This document shows positions 1 through 12,038 of a DNA stretch of 64,000 bases, piece after piece. The position numbers were made by a program, and so were the translations under genes. The notes under the pieces are model-generated. The model was not told where the DNA came from. It was given only the letters and a program-made list of their open reading frames with translations, and did no database searches. The stretch is from Protula sp. h YS-2021 (Eukaryota; Annelida; Polychaeta; Sabellida; Serpulidae), in assembly GCA_949752745.1 (NCBI GenBank), contig OX457031.1, forward strand, positions 8,221,328-8,285,327, read 5' to 3'. How positions within the stretch are numbered: position 1 is the stretch's first letter; every line of letters begins with the position of its first letter.

Positions 1-181
1 AAGGTCCAAAATAAGCTCATAATCTCTAACCGTGTATGAGATAATGGCCAATCGTTCTCCAAATTGAAGGCCAAGAATTTCGCAACATCTCATCGTCCTC
101 TATCAGTGAGCCGAATTTCAGTTTCCTGTAACACACACACACACACATATATATATTTATTTATCTTTGCGTTAGGTTATG

Positions 182-225
<44 letters not shown>

Positions 226-1020
226 AGCGGCTATCACACGTTTACCTGTCGTTCTTCTCCGCTGATGTCTGTACATCATTGACACCGCTCTCTCCTTGGC
301 TTCGAGGCCAGGTTCCTCCATCAGTTGTTGTATATACATGAAAACTGGTCTTCGGTTGCACCTTCAGTGACTTGGGACCATAAAGTCAGACTGGACACTA
401 CCACTTCAATATTGCTTGTGCCACCTTATTTTGGAAGCGATGGCTTATGTCCGCAAAGGTCCTCGATGTCCTAGCTTTTCCTGGTTACCTTGGATACGTC
501 GTAGGGGTGGGGGGCATAACCTAACGCAAAGATAAATAGGTAGTGTGTCACCTTGTAACATTCCAGGCAGAATTTTGAACAATTTTGTTTCCCCTTCTGA
601 CGAGAGCACTTTAGCTGGAAACTCATTAAATAATATCAGTGAGAGAGGGGTGAGCAGGCTGAGGCGTGTGCAAGGAAATACCAAAGTGAAAGCTGCTATA
701 AGCATTTCCCGGAGCTTGGAGACCCCCGAGAATGATGAAACACTGAGAATGCCTTGCGTAATCTCAATGTATATGACGGTTCATTCATGAAAGAAGAATA
801 TGAGAAAGCTCAGTAGTCGGTAGTTGAAAGTAAACTAGTGGAGACGATAACATGTCACAGGAGATTTTAAATAGGTGCAATCTATGCAAAACCATAGATG
901 TTTTACTACGCACATCTGTGGGCCAATAAAAGATAATCATTTATCCGTATCAACTTCTGTTTAACATTATAACAGAAACACATTATAATTACCCAACAAA
1001 ATACAAAAAGTACAAGTATT
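1..1020. other. Gene-free stretch with microsatellites
   Basis: No convincing gene is seen. There is a short (CA)n tract near 130-147 and a (TA)n tract near 186-222. Short open frames here have no recognisable domain or codon bias. Confidence 0.6.
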
Positions 1021-1345
1021 TGATTAATTAGAGATACAAGTATCAGAACGATTACATATACAAGCATTAAAACGATTACAAATACAAGTATTAGAACTAT
1101 TACAGATACAAATATCAGAATATGTACAGATACAAGTATTAGAACGATTATAGATACATGTATTAGAACGATTACATATACAAGTATAAGAACGATTACA
1201 GATACAAGTATTAGAACGATTACATATACAAGTATTAGAACGATTACAGATACAAGTATTAGAACGATTACAGATATAAGTTTTAGAACGATTACAGATA
1301 TAAGTATTAGAACGGTTACAGATACAGGTATTAGCACGATTACAG
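1021..1345. repeat. 24-bp minisatellite
   Basis: About 13 imperfect copies of a 24-bp unit close to agaacgattacagatacaag plus tatt. Because 24 is a multiple of three, open frames on both strands run through it. They encode only repetitive Ile/Val/Leu-rich or Asn/Cys-rich peptides and are not genes. Confidence 0.9.
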
Positions 1346-1465
1346 GTCTTCTTAAGCACTTGCTAATGGACATCAATCAGTAATGAAAAAGGAATAAAAT
1401 GCGGTCAGCTGAAGAGGTGTATTATCAGCTAAGGATCTTTGATGTATAGGATACAGTACGAAGAC

Positions 1466-1537
1466 GGTCCAGGAGTTAAATAATGGACAGTTCCAAGGCA
1501 ACGCCGAGGAACTGTCCATTATTTGAACTCTTGGACC
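1466..1537. repeat. Long hairpin (inverted repeat)
   Basis: Arms 1466-1494 and 1508-1537 are near-perfect reverse complements around a loop of about 13 bases. The core ataatggacagttcc recurs at 1697-1712, and related ataatggac hairpins lie at 2815-2890. This suggests a small dispersed foldback element. Confidence 0.75.
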
Positions 1538-2040
1538 CTCTGAGTTCTGTATCTGACTTAGTTTACACAGTTCACAACCGATTCCCTTTACTCTCGCTAC
1601 TAAAACTCTAGTGTGCAATTATGTCGCCCACTTTGTTGTGACCCATTTTGTCACGCACTCTCTTTTTTGAAATCAATAAATAAGGTGTGAGAAAAATAAT
1701 GGACAGTTCAGTCTTTCATTCAGTGGGTGGTGTGCGAAGCGTAAACATGGCAAAAGAGTTCTTGGATATCGTTAATGAAAATGCCCAGTTGAATTGCACA
1801 TTGGATGCAAATTCTTTCGTAAAATTTGGTAAACACACACATACACAAAAACACGACGGGGGAGGGGGCCGGTGGGGATTGGGGAACGTGGGCGGCGAGG
1901 GGGAGACGGGATATTGTGGGATGGGCCGCGGAGGGAGGTGGTCAACACATGGAACGGTGGTTGTTTTAGCTTCGCTGCCGCGGTACGCGCGCAGTGGGGA
2001 ACTTATAAAACGCTCGTTATCCGTCTGTCCCCCACCAGTG
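1538..2040. other. Gene-free stretch
   Basis: Contains one more copy of the ataatggacagttca motif and a G-rich stretch near 1855-1945. The overlapping open frames on both strands have no recognisable domain. Confidence 0.5.
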
Positions 2041-2610
2041 ACCCCACTTTTGCACGCGCAATTACTCACTCACGTTTCATCGCAGGCTTTTGAATTTTTG
2101 TGGGAAGTAACAACATATGTTGGAGCTGTGTGACCTGGGGTTATTTTTTAATTTGACCAAAAAATGACGAAACTTGAAACTTGACCAAATTTTTTGTTTG
2201 TTGGGGCACGATGCCCCCACTTTTGTACGCGCGTTTTCTCAGTCACCTTTGATTGCACGCTTTTGATTTTTTTGTGGGAAGTAATAAAATTCGTTGCGGT
2301 TGTGTGACCTAGGGTTATTTCTGAATTTGATCAAAAAGTGACGAAACTGTGAAACTTCAAACTTGACCAAAAGTTTTGTTTGTGGTGGGTACTGTTGGGG
2401 GACCTTTGTACGCGCAATTTCTCAGTTATTCTGCAAGGCAGCCTTTTGAGTTTTTATAGAATGAAGGAATATATACTGCGATTGTGCGTCGTGGCATTGT
2501 TTTGGGATTTGACCAAAAAATCGACGAAAATATGAAACTTCCAACATGACCAACATTTTTGTTTGTGGAGGCACGATGCTTCCACTTTTGTTCGTTGACC
2601 AAAATTGCGT
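2041..2610. repeat. Tandem repeat, unit about 180 bp
   Basis: Roughly three diverged copies. Each carries, in order, cccacttttg(t/c)acgcgc, a gcttttga(a/t)ttttt segment, tgggaagtaa, a gtgtgacctggggttattt block and gaaactt(g/c)aaacttgacc. Copies begin near 2041, 2215 and 2398, with a fragment from about 2578. Confidence 0.75.
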
Positions 2611-2814
2611 CCACCACCCTCTTGCTTTTTTCCTTTAAATTTTTCAGTAAGCTTTTGACCGAAGGAGTGAACATTCAGATATCTTTCGGGGGACTATGAT
2701 CAGTTTCACTGATATACTTGTTTAATATTTCTTTGGATGCGCCAAATGGTCCGAAACGAAAGTAAAATGACCAGTTGTTTATTTCATTTCAAACAGCAGC
2801 GAATCCATTGTTTT

Positions 2815-2895
2815 AAAATAATGGACTCACAACAGCAAAGAGTCCATTATTTAAAATAATGGGCTCCCACCAGTCCATTACATTTAAATAATGAA
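2815..2895. repeat. Cluster of ataatggac hairpins
   Basis: aataatggactc and gagtccattattt face each other, followed by two more aligned half-sites (aataatgggctc, agtccatta, aataatgaactg). The core is shared with the hairpin at 1466-1537. Confidence 0.6.
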
Positions 2896-3037
2896 CTGTA
2901 AGAACAAAGGGATGACGTCACATGTGTAAACTAATGACTTAGCTTGGCTTATTGCCCGGACAAATAAGATTATAAGCATCTGTGTTTTAATAACATCTTT
3001 ATGAATACGAGACGTACAACCAGATGCAATTTAAACT

Positions 3038-3265
3038 GTACATGAGAATAGCTATTCCAACACTTATAGTGTACATCAGATTGGCGATTCCCATAATTAT
3101 ACTGCACGTCAGATTAGCGATTCTCATGCTTATAGTGTATGTCAGATTAGCGATTCTCATACTTATGGTGTACGTTAGATTAGCGATTGTCATACTTAGA
3201 GTGTACGTCAGATTAGTGATTCCCATACTTATACTGTGCGTCAGATTAGTGATTCCCATACTTTC
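3038..3265. repeat. 33-bp minisatellite
   Basis: About seven copies of a 33-bp unit with core cagattagcgattctcatac. Open frames cross it on both strands because 33 is divisible by three; they are not considered genes. Confidence 0.85.
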
Positions 3266-3274
3266 CCACATCTA

Positions 3275-3680
3275 GTGTCAATCCCCTTTGGCTGCAAAGA
3301 TTAAGGCAAGAGAGGGTTGGTCATTTTCTTGTACTGAGCACTGTTTACCCCTGTTTCGATGCCCAGCATATTGAATCTTCCTTCGTTTACTTTGAAATCA
3401 TAACCAACTTTGGGCTTAAGTCGCCATGGACCAACATTAACAAAGGCCAACAATGTTTTTTTATATTCCATCATAAACCGGAATGTGTCGAGAACAGATC
3501 CGTAACGCCTAATGTTATATATATATATGTACCACCAGAAGCAATGTTATTTACCGCACTTTACCGCACTTCTATAATAGATTTTCTTCATTGCTTCTGA
3601 CCAATTCCACTATAAGTGCTTGCTCAAAAGTATCGCAAATGAAGGGCCAGAAGGTTTTACAACACCTTTCCACAAAACAT
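3275..3680. other. Gene-free stretch
   Basis: Nothing recognisable apart from a short (ta)n near 3515-3527. Confidence 0.5.
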
Positions 3681-3681
3681 G

Positions 3682-4186
3682 CAAACCATCACAACCCCCC
3701 CCCCCCCCGCTTTTCCGCTGAGCATGCGAGGCATGCAAACCACCACAGCCCCCGCTTTTCCGCTGAACATGTGGGACATGCAAACCATCACAGTCCCCGC
3801 TTTTCCGCTGAACATGCGGGACATGCAAACCATCACAGCCCCACTTTTTCGCTGAACATGCGGCACATGCAAACCATCACAGCCCCCACTTTTCCGCTGA
3901 ACATGCGGGACATGCAAACCATCACTGCCCCCGCTTTTCTGCTGAGCATGCGAGGCATGCAAACCACCACAGCCCCCACTTTTCCGCTGAACATGCGGGA
4001 CATGCAAACCATCACAGCCCCCACTTTTCCGCTGAACATGCGGGGCATGCAAACCACCACAGCCCCCACTTCTCCGCTGAACATGCGGGGCATGCAAACC
4101 ATCACAGCCCCTGCTTTTCTACTGAGCATGCGGGACATGCAAACCATCACAGCCCCCGCTTTTCCGCTGAACATGCGGGACATGCA
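3682..4186. repeat. 45-bp minisatellite
   Basis: About 11 copies of a 45-bp unit containing catgcaaaccatcacagccc and ttttccgctgaacatgcggg, led by a poly-C run at about 3696-3708. The His/Pro/Met-rich peptide frames across it on both strands are products of the period. Confidence 0.9.
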
Positions 4187-4189
4187 GTT

Positions 4190-4613
4190 CCAGCAAGTTT
4201 CTTCTTCTGGGGTCAAGGAAGTTTCACTCTTTTATGTGAAGAGGGCGTTATGTTTTAGAAGCATTTTCTGCTCTAATTATCGTTTTGCTTTATCTAAGCT
4301 GTTAGTGATCTGAATGGTTTTAGTTCGAACTTAAATTTTATTAAATCCCAAAAAATACGTTTATCAGATATAATTAAAGATTTAAAAGATTGCTCTCTTT
4401 TGTCATGTAACTGCATGATACATTGTAAGCAACACTCATTGCCTAGGCGGCTGATGTTAAGTTCCTGTATCCCGCACCAATATTCTGTGTTTCACCATCT
4501 GCTTACTCCAAATACACTTCACTTGTTTATTTTCAGTTTTTATACTCTCACGTATTTTTGTATTTCTGTAATTTCTGGGAATTTATGCACCGGAGGAGGC
4601 TAATGAATTGGGC
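4190..4613. other. Gene-free stretch
   Basis: No gene, RNA or element is recognised here. Confidence 0.5.
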
Positions 4614-5040
4614 TTTGTCCGTCCGTCTGTCTGTCTGTCTGTCTGTCTGTCCATCTGTCCGCCCGGTACCACTTATTACTCTTAGATGCGTAAGTCGTTT
4701 GATCTGATATTTTACAAATATTAATCACATGATTATAGTTTGATGGGCGTCAAATTTTTGGCGGTCCGATAAAAATTGGATTTTTGGCGAATTTTTAAAT
4801 TTTGTTGCTTTCAGTGCTGTTTTTAGATTTTGTTTACGCGATATCTCAAAAACAGCTCATCAGCTCTTCACCATACCTTGCAGACAGAAAGACCATATAA
4901 TACAGATTTGCAGTGATAAAACCATTTTCTTTTTGTCAAAAATTGAATTTTTTAAATTTTCATTTGGGTATTTTTAACTGTTTTGGACTTTATTTACGCG
5001 ATATCTCTAAAACAGTTCCTCAGATATTCAGTTTGTGTTA
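4614..5040. repeat. Dispersed repeat with (tctg)n head and gcgatatctc motifs
   Basis: A tgtccgtctgtctgt tract is followed by two blocks reading ttta(c)gcgatatctc(a/t)aaaacag. The same tgtccg plus gcgatatctc combination recurs at 5930-6200, about 30800-31130 and, head only, 45735-45765. It looks like an old interspersed repeat family, not further classified. Confidence 0.5.
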
Positions 5041-5048
5041 GGAGTTTG

Positions 5049-5921
5049 TGTTAGGATATGCAAAAGTGATTTTCTGGGCATGCATGTGTTAGTGTCGCGC
5101 CGTGTGTGAATGTGTGTTGTTTTGAGTGTTCTGAGCGTGTTAGTGATTCAGGTTGTGCTCCACTCTGTTTGTTGTGGTGTAGGATGCGTCTGCTTTGTGA
5201 GAATGCAGAAAAGCGCCCGTTGGCGCGATCGTTTCCCTTCACGTATTGTGCATTGTGTAGAACGCGCCTTGATTGTGCATATGGTAATATTTTTGTTTAA
5301 AAATTTTCATTTTGTCGGTTTTTCAGACTAGGAAAATTTGTGTGCTACCTAGCACAATTTTTTCATGTAGTTCTCAAATATTCAGAAACTCCGTACATTG
5401 GAACCAATAGCGCCACTTTATAAAGGACTTCATGATCGTTCCGAAAACATCACTTTTTGGTCGCTACATAACTTGTAAGATACGTTTTTGGGCAGCTATT
5501 TTTTTATTGGTTCTTGGTTTAGGCGGGAAGCCCTTTGATTGGTTGCATTTTTAATTAGCGGCGGCTGTTCTGCCAGCGAGTATAAAAGAAACGCGCTTGC
5601 TGCGCCATCAGCAGTCGATTTCATGAAGGCATAGAGGCCACACGTCAGGTCTGAGCCCTAGTGGTACACAGGGAGTTGTTATTAGTGGTGCTGGTGCACA
5701 GAGAGTTGCTATTACGGATAAAGTGTAAAGTAAGGAAAATAAAAACGGATATTCAAGAGAGAGATTAGTTTATTTCCACAGCAGTCTTACTTGAATATAA
5801 AAAAACGGAATTTCAGAAATTATAGGATATTGCAATCAGTCTTGTGTCCGTTCGTCGCCATAGCTCTTCGTGAAAGTCAACGACGCACAACGCTGGGACC
5901 CGAAGATACACGCAACTAACA
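5049..5921 (+). mobile_element. Probable solo LTR
   Basis: The segment starts tgttag and ends ctaaca, the usual TG...CA form. It is flanked by gtttg on the left and ttttg on the right, four of five bases matching as a target duplication. Inside are a TATA box (tataaaa, 5581-5587) in a GC-rich promoter-like setting and an AATAAA at 5738-5743, in the order expected of U3-R-U5. No gag or pol is found beside it. The family is unknown and the boundaries are inferred from termini only. Confidence 0.45.
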
Positions 5922-5929
5922 TTTTGATT

Positions 5930-6260
5930 ACGCGATATCTCTAAAACAGTTCACCGGATCTTCACCAAACCGAGGAATGAGAAAGACCAGATAGTGCACA
6001 TCATCACGAAGGTTGATTCTGATCAAAAATAGAATTTGGACGATTTTCTTACAATTTTCACTTTGGTGTTTTTTTCTAACTTTTTGAATATGTGCTCAAG
6101 GATATGGCTAATTCGATTTTGATCATATCTAGCAGAAAGAAAGGCCCTATAGTGTAGATGGTCACTGAAGTAGTGGGTCTGTCTGAGATGACTGATTGGG
6201 GCGGTAGGGTGACATATCTGTTTTTGTGAAAAACATTGGCCTCCGACCGGGGTTTTATGG
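5930..6260. repeat. Second copy of the gcgatatctc dispersed repeat
   Basis: Matches the block at 4850-5010 (tacgcgatatctctaaaacag, then ttcaccaaacc and agaaagacc). The probable solo LTR separates the two. Confidence 0.45.
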
Positions 6261-6274
6261 GGCTTATGGTTTAG

Positions 6275-7045
6275 TCTCTGTTATCCTCGGGCTCTAGTAC
6301 CACACTGCTACGCGCGCCAAATCTGTTATCCTCGGGCTCTAGTGCCACACTGCTACGCGCGCCAAACCTTTTATCCTCGGGCTCTAGTGCCACGCTGCTA
6401 CGCGCGCCAAATCTGTTATCCTCGGGCTCTAGCACCACACCTCTACGCGCGCCAAATCTGTTATCCTCGGGCTCTAGTGCCACACTGCTACGCGCGCCAA
6501 ATCTATTATCCTCGGGCTCTAGCACTACACCTCTACGCGCGCCAAATCTGTTGTCCTCGGGCTCTAGTGCCACACTGCTACGCGCGCCAAATCTGTTATC
6601 CTCGGGCTCTAGCACCACACCTCTACGCGCGCCAAATCTGTTGTCCTCGGGCTCTAGTGCCACACTGCTACTCGCGCCAAACCTTTTATCCTCGGGCTCT
6701 AGTGCCACACTGCTACTCGCGCCAAACCTTTTATCCTCGGGCTCTAGTGCCACACTGCTACTCGCGCCAAACCTTTTATCCTCGGGCTCTAGTGCCACAC
6801 TGCTACTCGCGCCAAACCTTTTATCCTCGGGCTCTAGTGCCACACTGCTACTCGCGCCAAACCTTTTATCCTCGGGCTCTAGTGCCACACTGCTACTCGC
6901 GCCAAACCTTTCATCCTCGGGCTCTAGTGCCACACTGCTACTCGCGCCAAACCTTTTATCCTCGGGCTCTAGTGCCACACTGCTACTCGCGCCAAACCTT
7001 TTATCCTCGGGCTCTAGTGCCACACTGCTAGCGCGCCAAACCTTT
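6275..7045. repeat. 45-bp minisatellite
   Basis: About 17 copies of a 45-bp unit containing tatcctcgggctctagtgcc and cacactgctacgcgcgccaa. Two alternating variants occur in the first half and a homogenised variant in the second. The frames across it (a 15-residue repeating peptide on each strand) follow from 45 being divisible by three. No promoter or non-repeat domain supports a gene. Confidence 0.9.
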
Positions 7046-7630
7046 TATAATCGGGCTCCAATGTCACACTTAAATCATCAACAATTATCACATTTTCATA
7101 TGAGAACTGCGTCGACATTTGAGCCGAGAGCCTTTAAAGAACAGTACTCTTTCTGCATCAGAGTTCAAAATAAATTCTGAAACAAGAATATCAGACTTAA
7201 GTCCACTCTCGCCTGCCCGTCGGCCCAAATACTATGCCCTAGGAAATTGACCCCCGAGATATGGAGTGCTTATTTTTTTAAATAATACCCCTTTTTTAAC
7301 GAAGGCGGAATGCAGTTATGAAGAAACTCCCCTTTTGAGAGAAAAGACCTGTGCTGAATGAAAATCTCCAAAATTGGCACTCCGCGTCCAGCATTTAGTG
7401 ATGATTGGTCACCTATGTAGTTTGTTGCGCAACGATTTTTTTATTGGGATGCGAAACCAGATGATGAGTACAAGAATGTGAGTTACCGGAAGTGCCCAAA
7501 TGTGTGCTGTTTCGATATCACAGCAACACATTTTTCCATCTTTCGGGATTTTATATTCAATTTTGCAGAGAATTTTATACAGAATTCTGCATGTTATAGA
7601 GAACCTGCAAATGCTGATCTGTTATATTTA
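7046..7630. other. Gene-free stretch
   Basis: No recognisable feature. Confidence 0.5.
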
Positions 7631-7631
7631 T

Positions 7632-7990
7632 GACGGACTTCGTTATATTTATGACTGTTTTATTTATGACGGAATTGCGTTATTTTTATGAGGGACTGTG
7701 TTATATTTATGACGGACGACGTTATATTTATGACGGACGACGTTATATTTATGACGGACTGCGTTATATTTATGACGGACGACGTTATATTTATGACGGA
7801 TGACGTTATATTTATGACGGACTGCATTATATATTTATGACGGACGACGTTATATTTATGACGGACGACGTTATATTTATGACGGACGACGTTATATTTA
7901 TGACGGACTGCTATATATTTATGACGGACGACGTTATATTTATGACGGACGACGTTATATTTATGACGGACTGCGTTATATTTATAGTGG
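7632..7990. repeat. 21-bp minisatellite
   Basis: About 17 copies of gttatatttatgacggacga plus c, with tgcg/gacg variants. Confidence 0.9.
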
Positions 7991-9315
7991 ACTGCTGGAG
8001 TGCTCTTCCCAACCAGAATGACTTTGTTCGCTTCAAAGTTTTTGTACTTTGGGTTTGGTTTTGTTAACAATGAAAGAGACGCCTTTACTTTATCACAGTG
8101 GTGTTGATATTGAGCCCAGTGCTCTGGTCCTTATTTAGCAAGGGTGGCCAGTGGACACATGTGCTATAGCCTTTGTTGGGGATCCACTCGCCTGTCCGTC
8201 CGACTGTAAACTTTTGTCGTTTTTGCTACTCCTCTTTCAATTTATCTGATCACAGCAAAATGTTGCGAAAATATGGCCCAGTTAGGAGGATTCATGCCAT
8301 GATTTTATTTTCGCAATTTGTCAGTTCTTGCCAATTTAACGAACCGATCACCACCTTCCTTTTAACACTAATGCCTAAAGTATGTCTAAGCCGAATTTTG
8401 GCACTTTGGAGACCACATTTTGGTGCCACTTTCACTCTTTTAAGCTTTGCGTTTTTCATGGATTTGAGAGCTGAGGATATATGCAAATCAGATTGCAACA
8501 AGGCAATTAAGCCATTCCCTCAAAACAGTGACGTCGTACATAACTGCCAGAAAAACACAGGCTAGAAGCTTAAAGGAATCAAGAATGCCGGGCCCATACA
8601 TATTGAAAACACTGTTCTCATGTCAGGCATCAATAATAAGAGAAATGTGGACTTATGTGATATAAAACAATAAATATGACATCAGCGCATGTGATATATA
8701 TGAGGACTTCATGGAAAGAAACCCTGATGTCACATTCTGTTGAATAAGAATAATTATCGTTCTTCAGTGTGTGCTCGTTCAGTCGCGGAAATCACTGCCA
8801 CCTTCGTGTGACGAGTCCATCACACTGTTATCAACAGGAAGAGCGCTTAAATACGCTTATGCACGCTCCGAGCAGAACTTTTTCAGAACTTGGAGATCGT
8901 TAAATTTCGGTTTTGGCAGTGGAACAAGGGCATGTACAAGCGTTGTTGAACTGAACGGTAATTCGACATTGGACCAGCCCGGTTGTAATTTCAACACATG
9001 TACCGTTGCAATTAGGGTCAGTGGAATTAATTTCGAGTTTTTGAGAAGCGTAAGCTCGTGTGTTTTCGTCCTCCATGTTGTGAATATGCAGCTCGCTGAT
9101 TGGCTGATTTCGGTAACTCCCCCCGGCCCAGAGCCTTCTGGGAGAGTGTAGCTCGTTCAGAGTGCACCGTTATCTTCCTCTCCTTTAGTTCTCTGATACG
9201 AGCATTTTAAGTAGAATGAGCGCTTTTGTAGGTCAGGACAGGTTTCATTTACAGACACATCATCAATGTTTTTCCACATTGTGCCGCTGCTGTTTTTCCG
9301 TGGTGCCAATTCTTT
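7991..9315. other. Gene-free stretch
   Basis: Open frames of up to about 130 codons occur (for example 8173-8565 and 8771-9151, plus strand). They have no recognisable domain, repeat or splice context, so no gene is called. Confidence 0.45.
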
Positions 9316-10345
9316 GTGGATGGAGGGTGGAGGGTGTAGTCAACCTTAGTACTGGCGGATTGAAGTGTGTAGTCAACCTTAGTACTGGCGGGGTGGAGCT
9401 AGGTTGTAGTCAACCTTAGTAGTGCCGGGGGTGGAGGGTGTAGTCAACCTTAGTACTGGCGGATTGAAGTGTGTAGTCAACCTTAGTACTGGCGGGGTGG
9501 AGCTAGGTTGTAGTCAACCTTAGTAGTGCCGGGGGTGGAGGGTGTAGTCAACCTTAGTAGTGCCGGGGTGGAGAGTATTGTCAACCTTAGTAGTGGCGGG
9601 GTGGAGAGTGTTGTCAACCTTAGTAGTGGCGGGGGTGGAGGGTGAAGTCGGCCTTAGTAGTGGCGGGGTGGATGTTGTATTCAACCTAAGTAATAGCGGG
9701 GTGGAGGGTGTAGTCATCCTTAGTACTGCCGGGTGGAGGCTTGGCGGGGTGGGGGCGTAGTCAACTTTAGTACTGGCAGGGTGGAAGATTTAGTCTACCT
9801 TAATACTGGCGGGTTGGAGGGTGCAGTCAACCTTAGTACTGGTGTGGTTGAGAATGTAGTCAACGTTAGTGCTGGCGGGGTGGATGTTGTAGTCAACCTT
9901 AGTAGTGGCGGGGTGGAGAGTGTTGTCAACCTTAGTAGTGGCGGGGGTGGAGGGTGAAGTCAGCCTTAGTAGTGGCGGGGTGGATGTTGTATTCAACCTA
10001 AGTAATGGCGGGGTGGAGGGTGTAGTCAACCTTAGTACTGGCGTTGTGAGGGTGCAGTCAACCTTAGTACTGGCGTTGTGGAGGGTGTAGTCAACCTTAG
10101 TACTGGCGGGGTGGAGGGTGTAGTCAACCTTAGTACGGGCGGGGTGGAGGGTGTAGTCAACCTTAGTACTGGCCGGGTGGAGGGTGTAGTCAACGTTAGT
10201 ACTGGCGGGGTGGATGTTGTAGTGAATCTTAGTACTGTCGGGATGGAGGGTGTAGTCAACCTTGGTACTGGCGGGGTGGAGGGTGTACTAAACCTTAGTA
10301 CTGGCGGGATGGAAGGTGTGTTAAACTTTAGTAGTGGCGGGGTAG
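9316..10345. repeat. 33-bp minisatellite with higher-order structure
   Basis: About 30 copies of a 33-bp unit containing tgtagtcaaccttagtactg and gcggggtggag. Near 9329-9535 a group of about 108 bp (variants gattgaagt, gagctaggt) is repeated twice as a block. The Gly/Val-rich and Thr/Pro-rich frames are products of the period. Confidence 0.9.
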
Positions 10346-10543
10346 ACAGTCAGAAACCACGCGAAATGCAAAAAAAGAAAAAAAAAAGCACTCAGAGAAT
10401 TGTTGAGCTCGGAAACGCCGCTTCAATGCAGTTATTGTTTTTATTATTCAGCTTTGATTGTGAATTCAAACGTATCTTTTCAAGTATACTATCGTTTTAT
10501 TTTCGTAAAACGCGCTTTTACGAGTAAAAGCGCAATTCGCGTT

Positions 10544-10724
10544 CTCCACTTTAGATGGGTTCCCTTCCGGTAAATAATACCACGCAAATAAAAATGAAAT
10601 TTTTCCTTGTGAATAGAATGGTCCCTCTACTCTCCATCCTGTCTTCCCTCCATCTCCAGCCAATCAGCAAGCGAGAACGATAAGACTTACGTCATTCGAA
10701 GACATCAATCATTCCCTTCAAGCC
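10544..10724. repeat. DIRS inverted terminal repeat (3' side)
   Basis: About 180 bp, nearly identical to the reverse complement of 18335-18514. The bases outside it, 10488-10543, form the unique 3' end of the element and pair with part of the internal complementary region. Confidence 0.93.
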
Positions 10725-10783
10725 CCAAAAAGTGGTGACAACGCACCCAGGCTTGTTGCGGATTGGCTGGGAGGGAAGATAGG

Positions 10784-10897
10784 CTAAAGTGGAGAACGCG
10801 AATTGCGCTTTTACTCGTAAAAGCGCGTTTTACGAAAATAAAACGATAGTTTTACTTCGTAAAAGCTTTAAATTCGCTTATCTCCACTTTAGATGGG
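10784..10897. repeat. DIRS internal complementary region
   Basis: 10784-10850 is the reverse complement of the outer left end 10488-10554 (67 bases). 10850-10897 is the reverse complement of the outer right end 18499-18546 (48 bases). The two halves abut at aaaacgatag/ttttacttcg, exactly the junction predicted if the two element ends were joined in a circle. Confidence 0.95.
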
Positions 10898-12038
10898 ACT
10901 GAAGTCCGGAGAAGGGGAGCCTGCCATTCTGTTGAAAAATTGATAAATAATTACGAGAATTGTGCTGTATACTCGACAGAGTGCAATGTCCTTGGACATA
11001 AGGGGACAAAGTGAAAGAAAAATAAAAGACTCAAACCATGTTCCGCTTTTACTATTCTTCCAACTAATAGTCGAGAGGAGCACTCCCGATCCATTGACAA
11101 AGAATAACAAAGAGTAGTACTAACGGTGAAAGGACTCCAACGTAGTACCAAGCTAAAATTGACCATCAAACCAACCGTTTGAATGAGTATCCTATCCATC
11201 CCCCGCCTGCCTCCCATGGGATGGAGCCCGACCTGGGATACTCTGATGCTATGTATTATCATGCAGAAGGTACAAAGTAAATCAACTTTATTGACCTTAA
11301 AAGTTTATTTAAAAGCAGTAAATCCAAAACCTGATTTACGTAAAATAAAATTGTTAACACAGAGGAAATTAGCTCCGTCTGTGCCAGTAAATGCATGCGC
11401 CTTAAGGCCTGAACACATAAATGGAACACAAATTGAAGTATTGTCACGATCTCTAGTATAAGTGAAAATACTGATAATAAGCACCTTATTCATGAAATTA
11501 AAATTACTACACACCCACAGGGTGAAGGCGTAATCAAAGAATTATAAATTGTTGAGAACTGTCACAATTTGCATATGGGATCAGTCCCAGAAAAAATGGC
11601 ACCTACGGTACTCATGGTATGGTCACTGTAGGAATGGGATACCTTCTTCATGGGATCAAGTGAAGCTAGACTATATCGAACCGGGCAAGGAGAAGAGATG
11701 TCTGTCTCTGCTCTCCCCCCTTTTCTTAGTAATAACTAGGAAAAGGGTTACATAATCAGCCCTGAAGAATAAAAATCCCTGCTACAGTGACGGTACCTTA
11801 CAACAGACTCTTGAATATGGTACGAAAGCATAAACTGTCTTGGTCCCAAAATATGGGATCGAAAGAAAACTTTGCTGTTAAGCGTGGCTAGATGTCTCTT
11901 GAAGCGGTTGTGGTCCATCAGGAGGTGCGGTTATTCTTGAACTTATGTTGATAGCCGCCTCGACCCTTGGATGGTCCACCTTTCTGTTTGCCCTTGCTTT
12001 TCGGTCTAGGGGTGACCGGTCTGTTAACAGAACAAAAA
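10898..12038 (-). other. DIRS 3' untranslated region
   Basis: Lies between the recombinase stop and the internal complementary region. No coding frame with a recognisable domain is seen. Several atgggatc/gatcccat-type motifs are shared with the 5' untranslated part. Confidence 0.6.

Noticed and set aside
6271..7180. Open frames of 209-250 codons on both strands
   Set aside because: Produced by a 45-bp tandem repeat, divisible by three, and open on both strands at once. No non-repeat domain or promoter.
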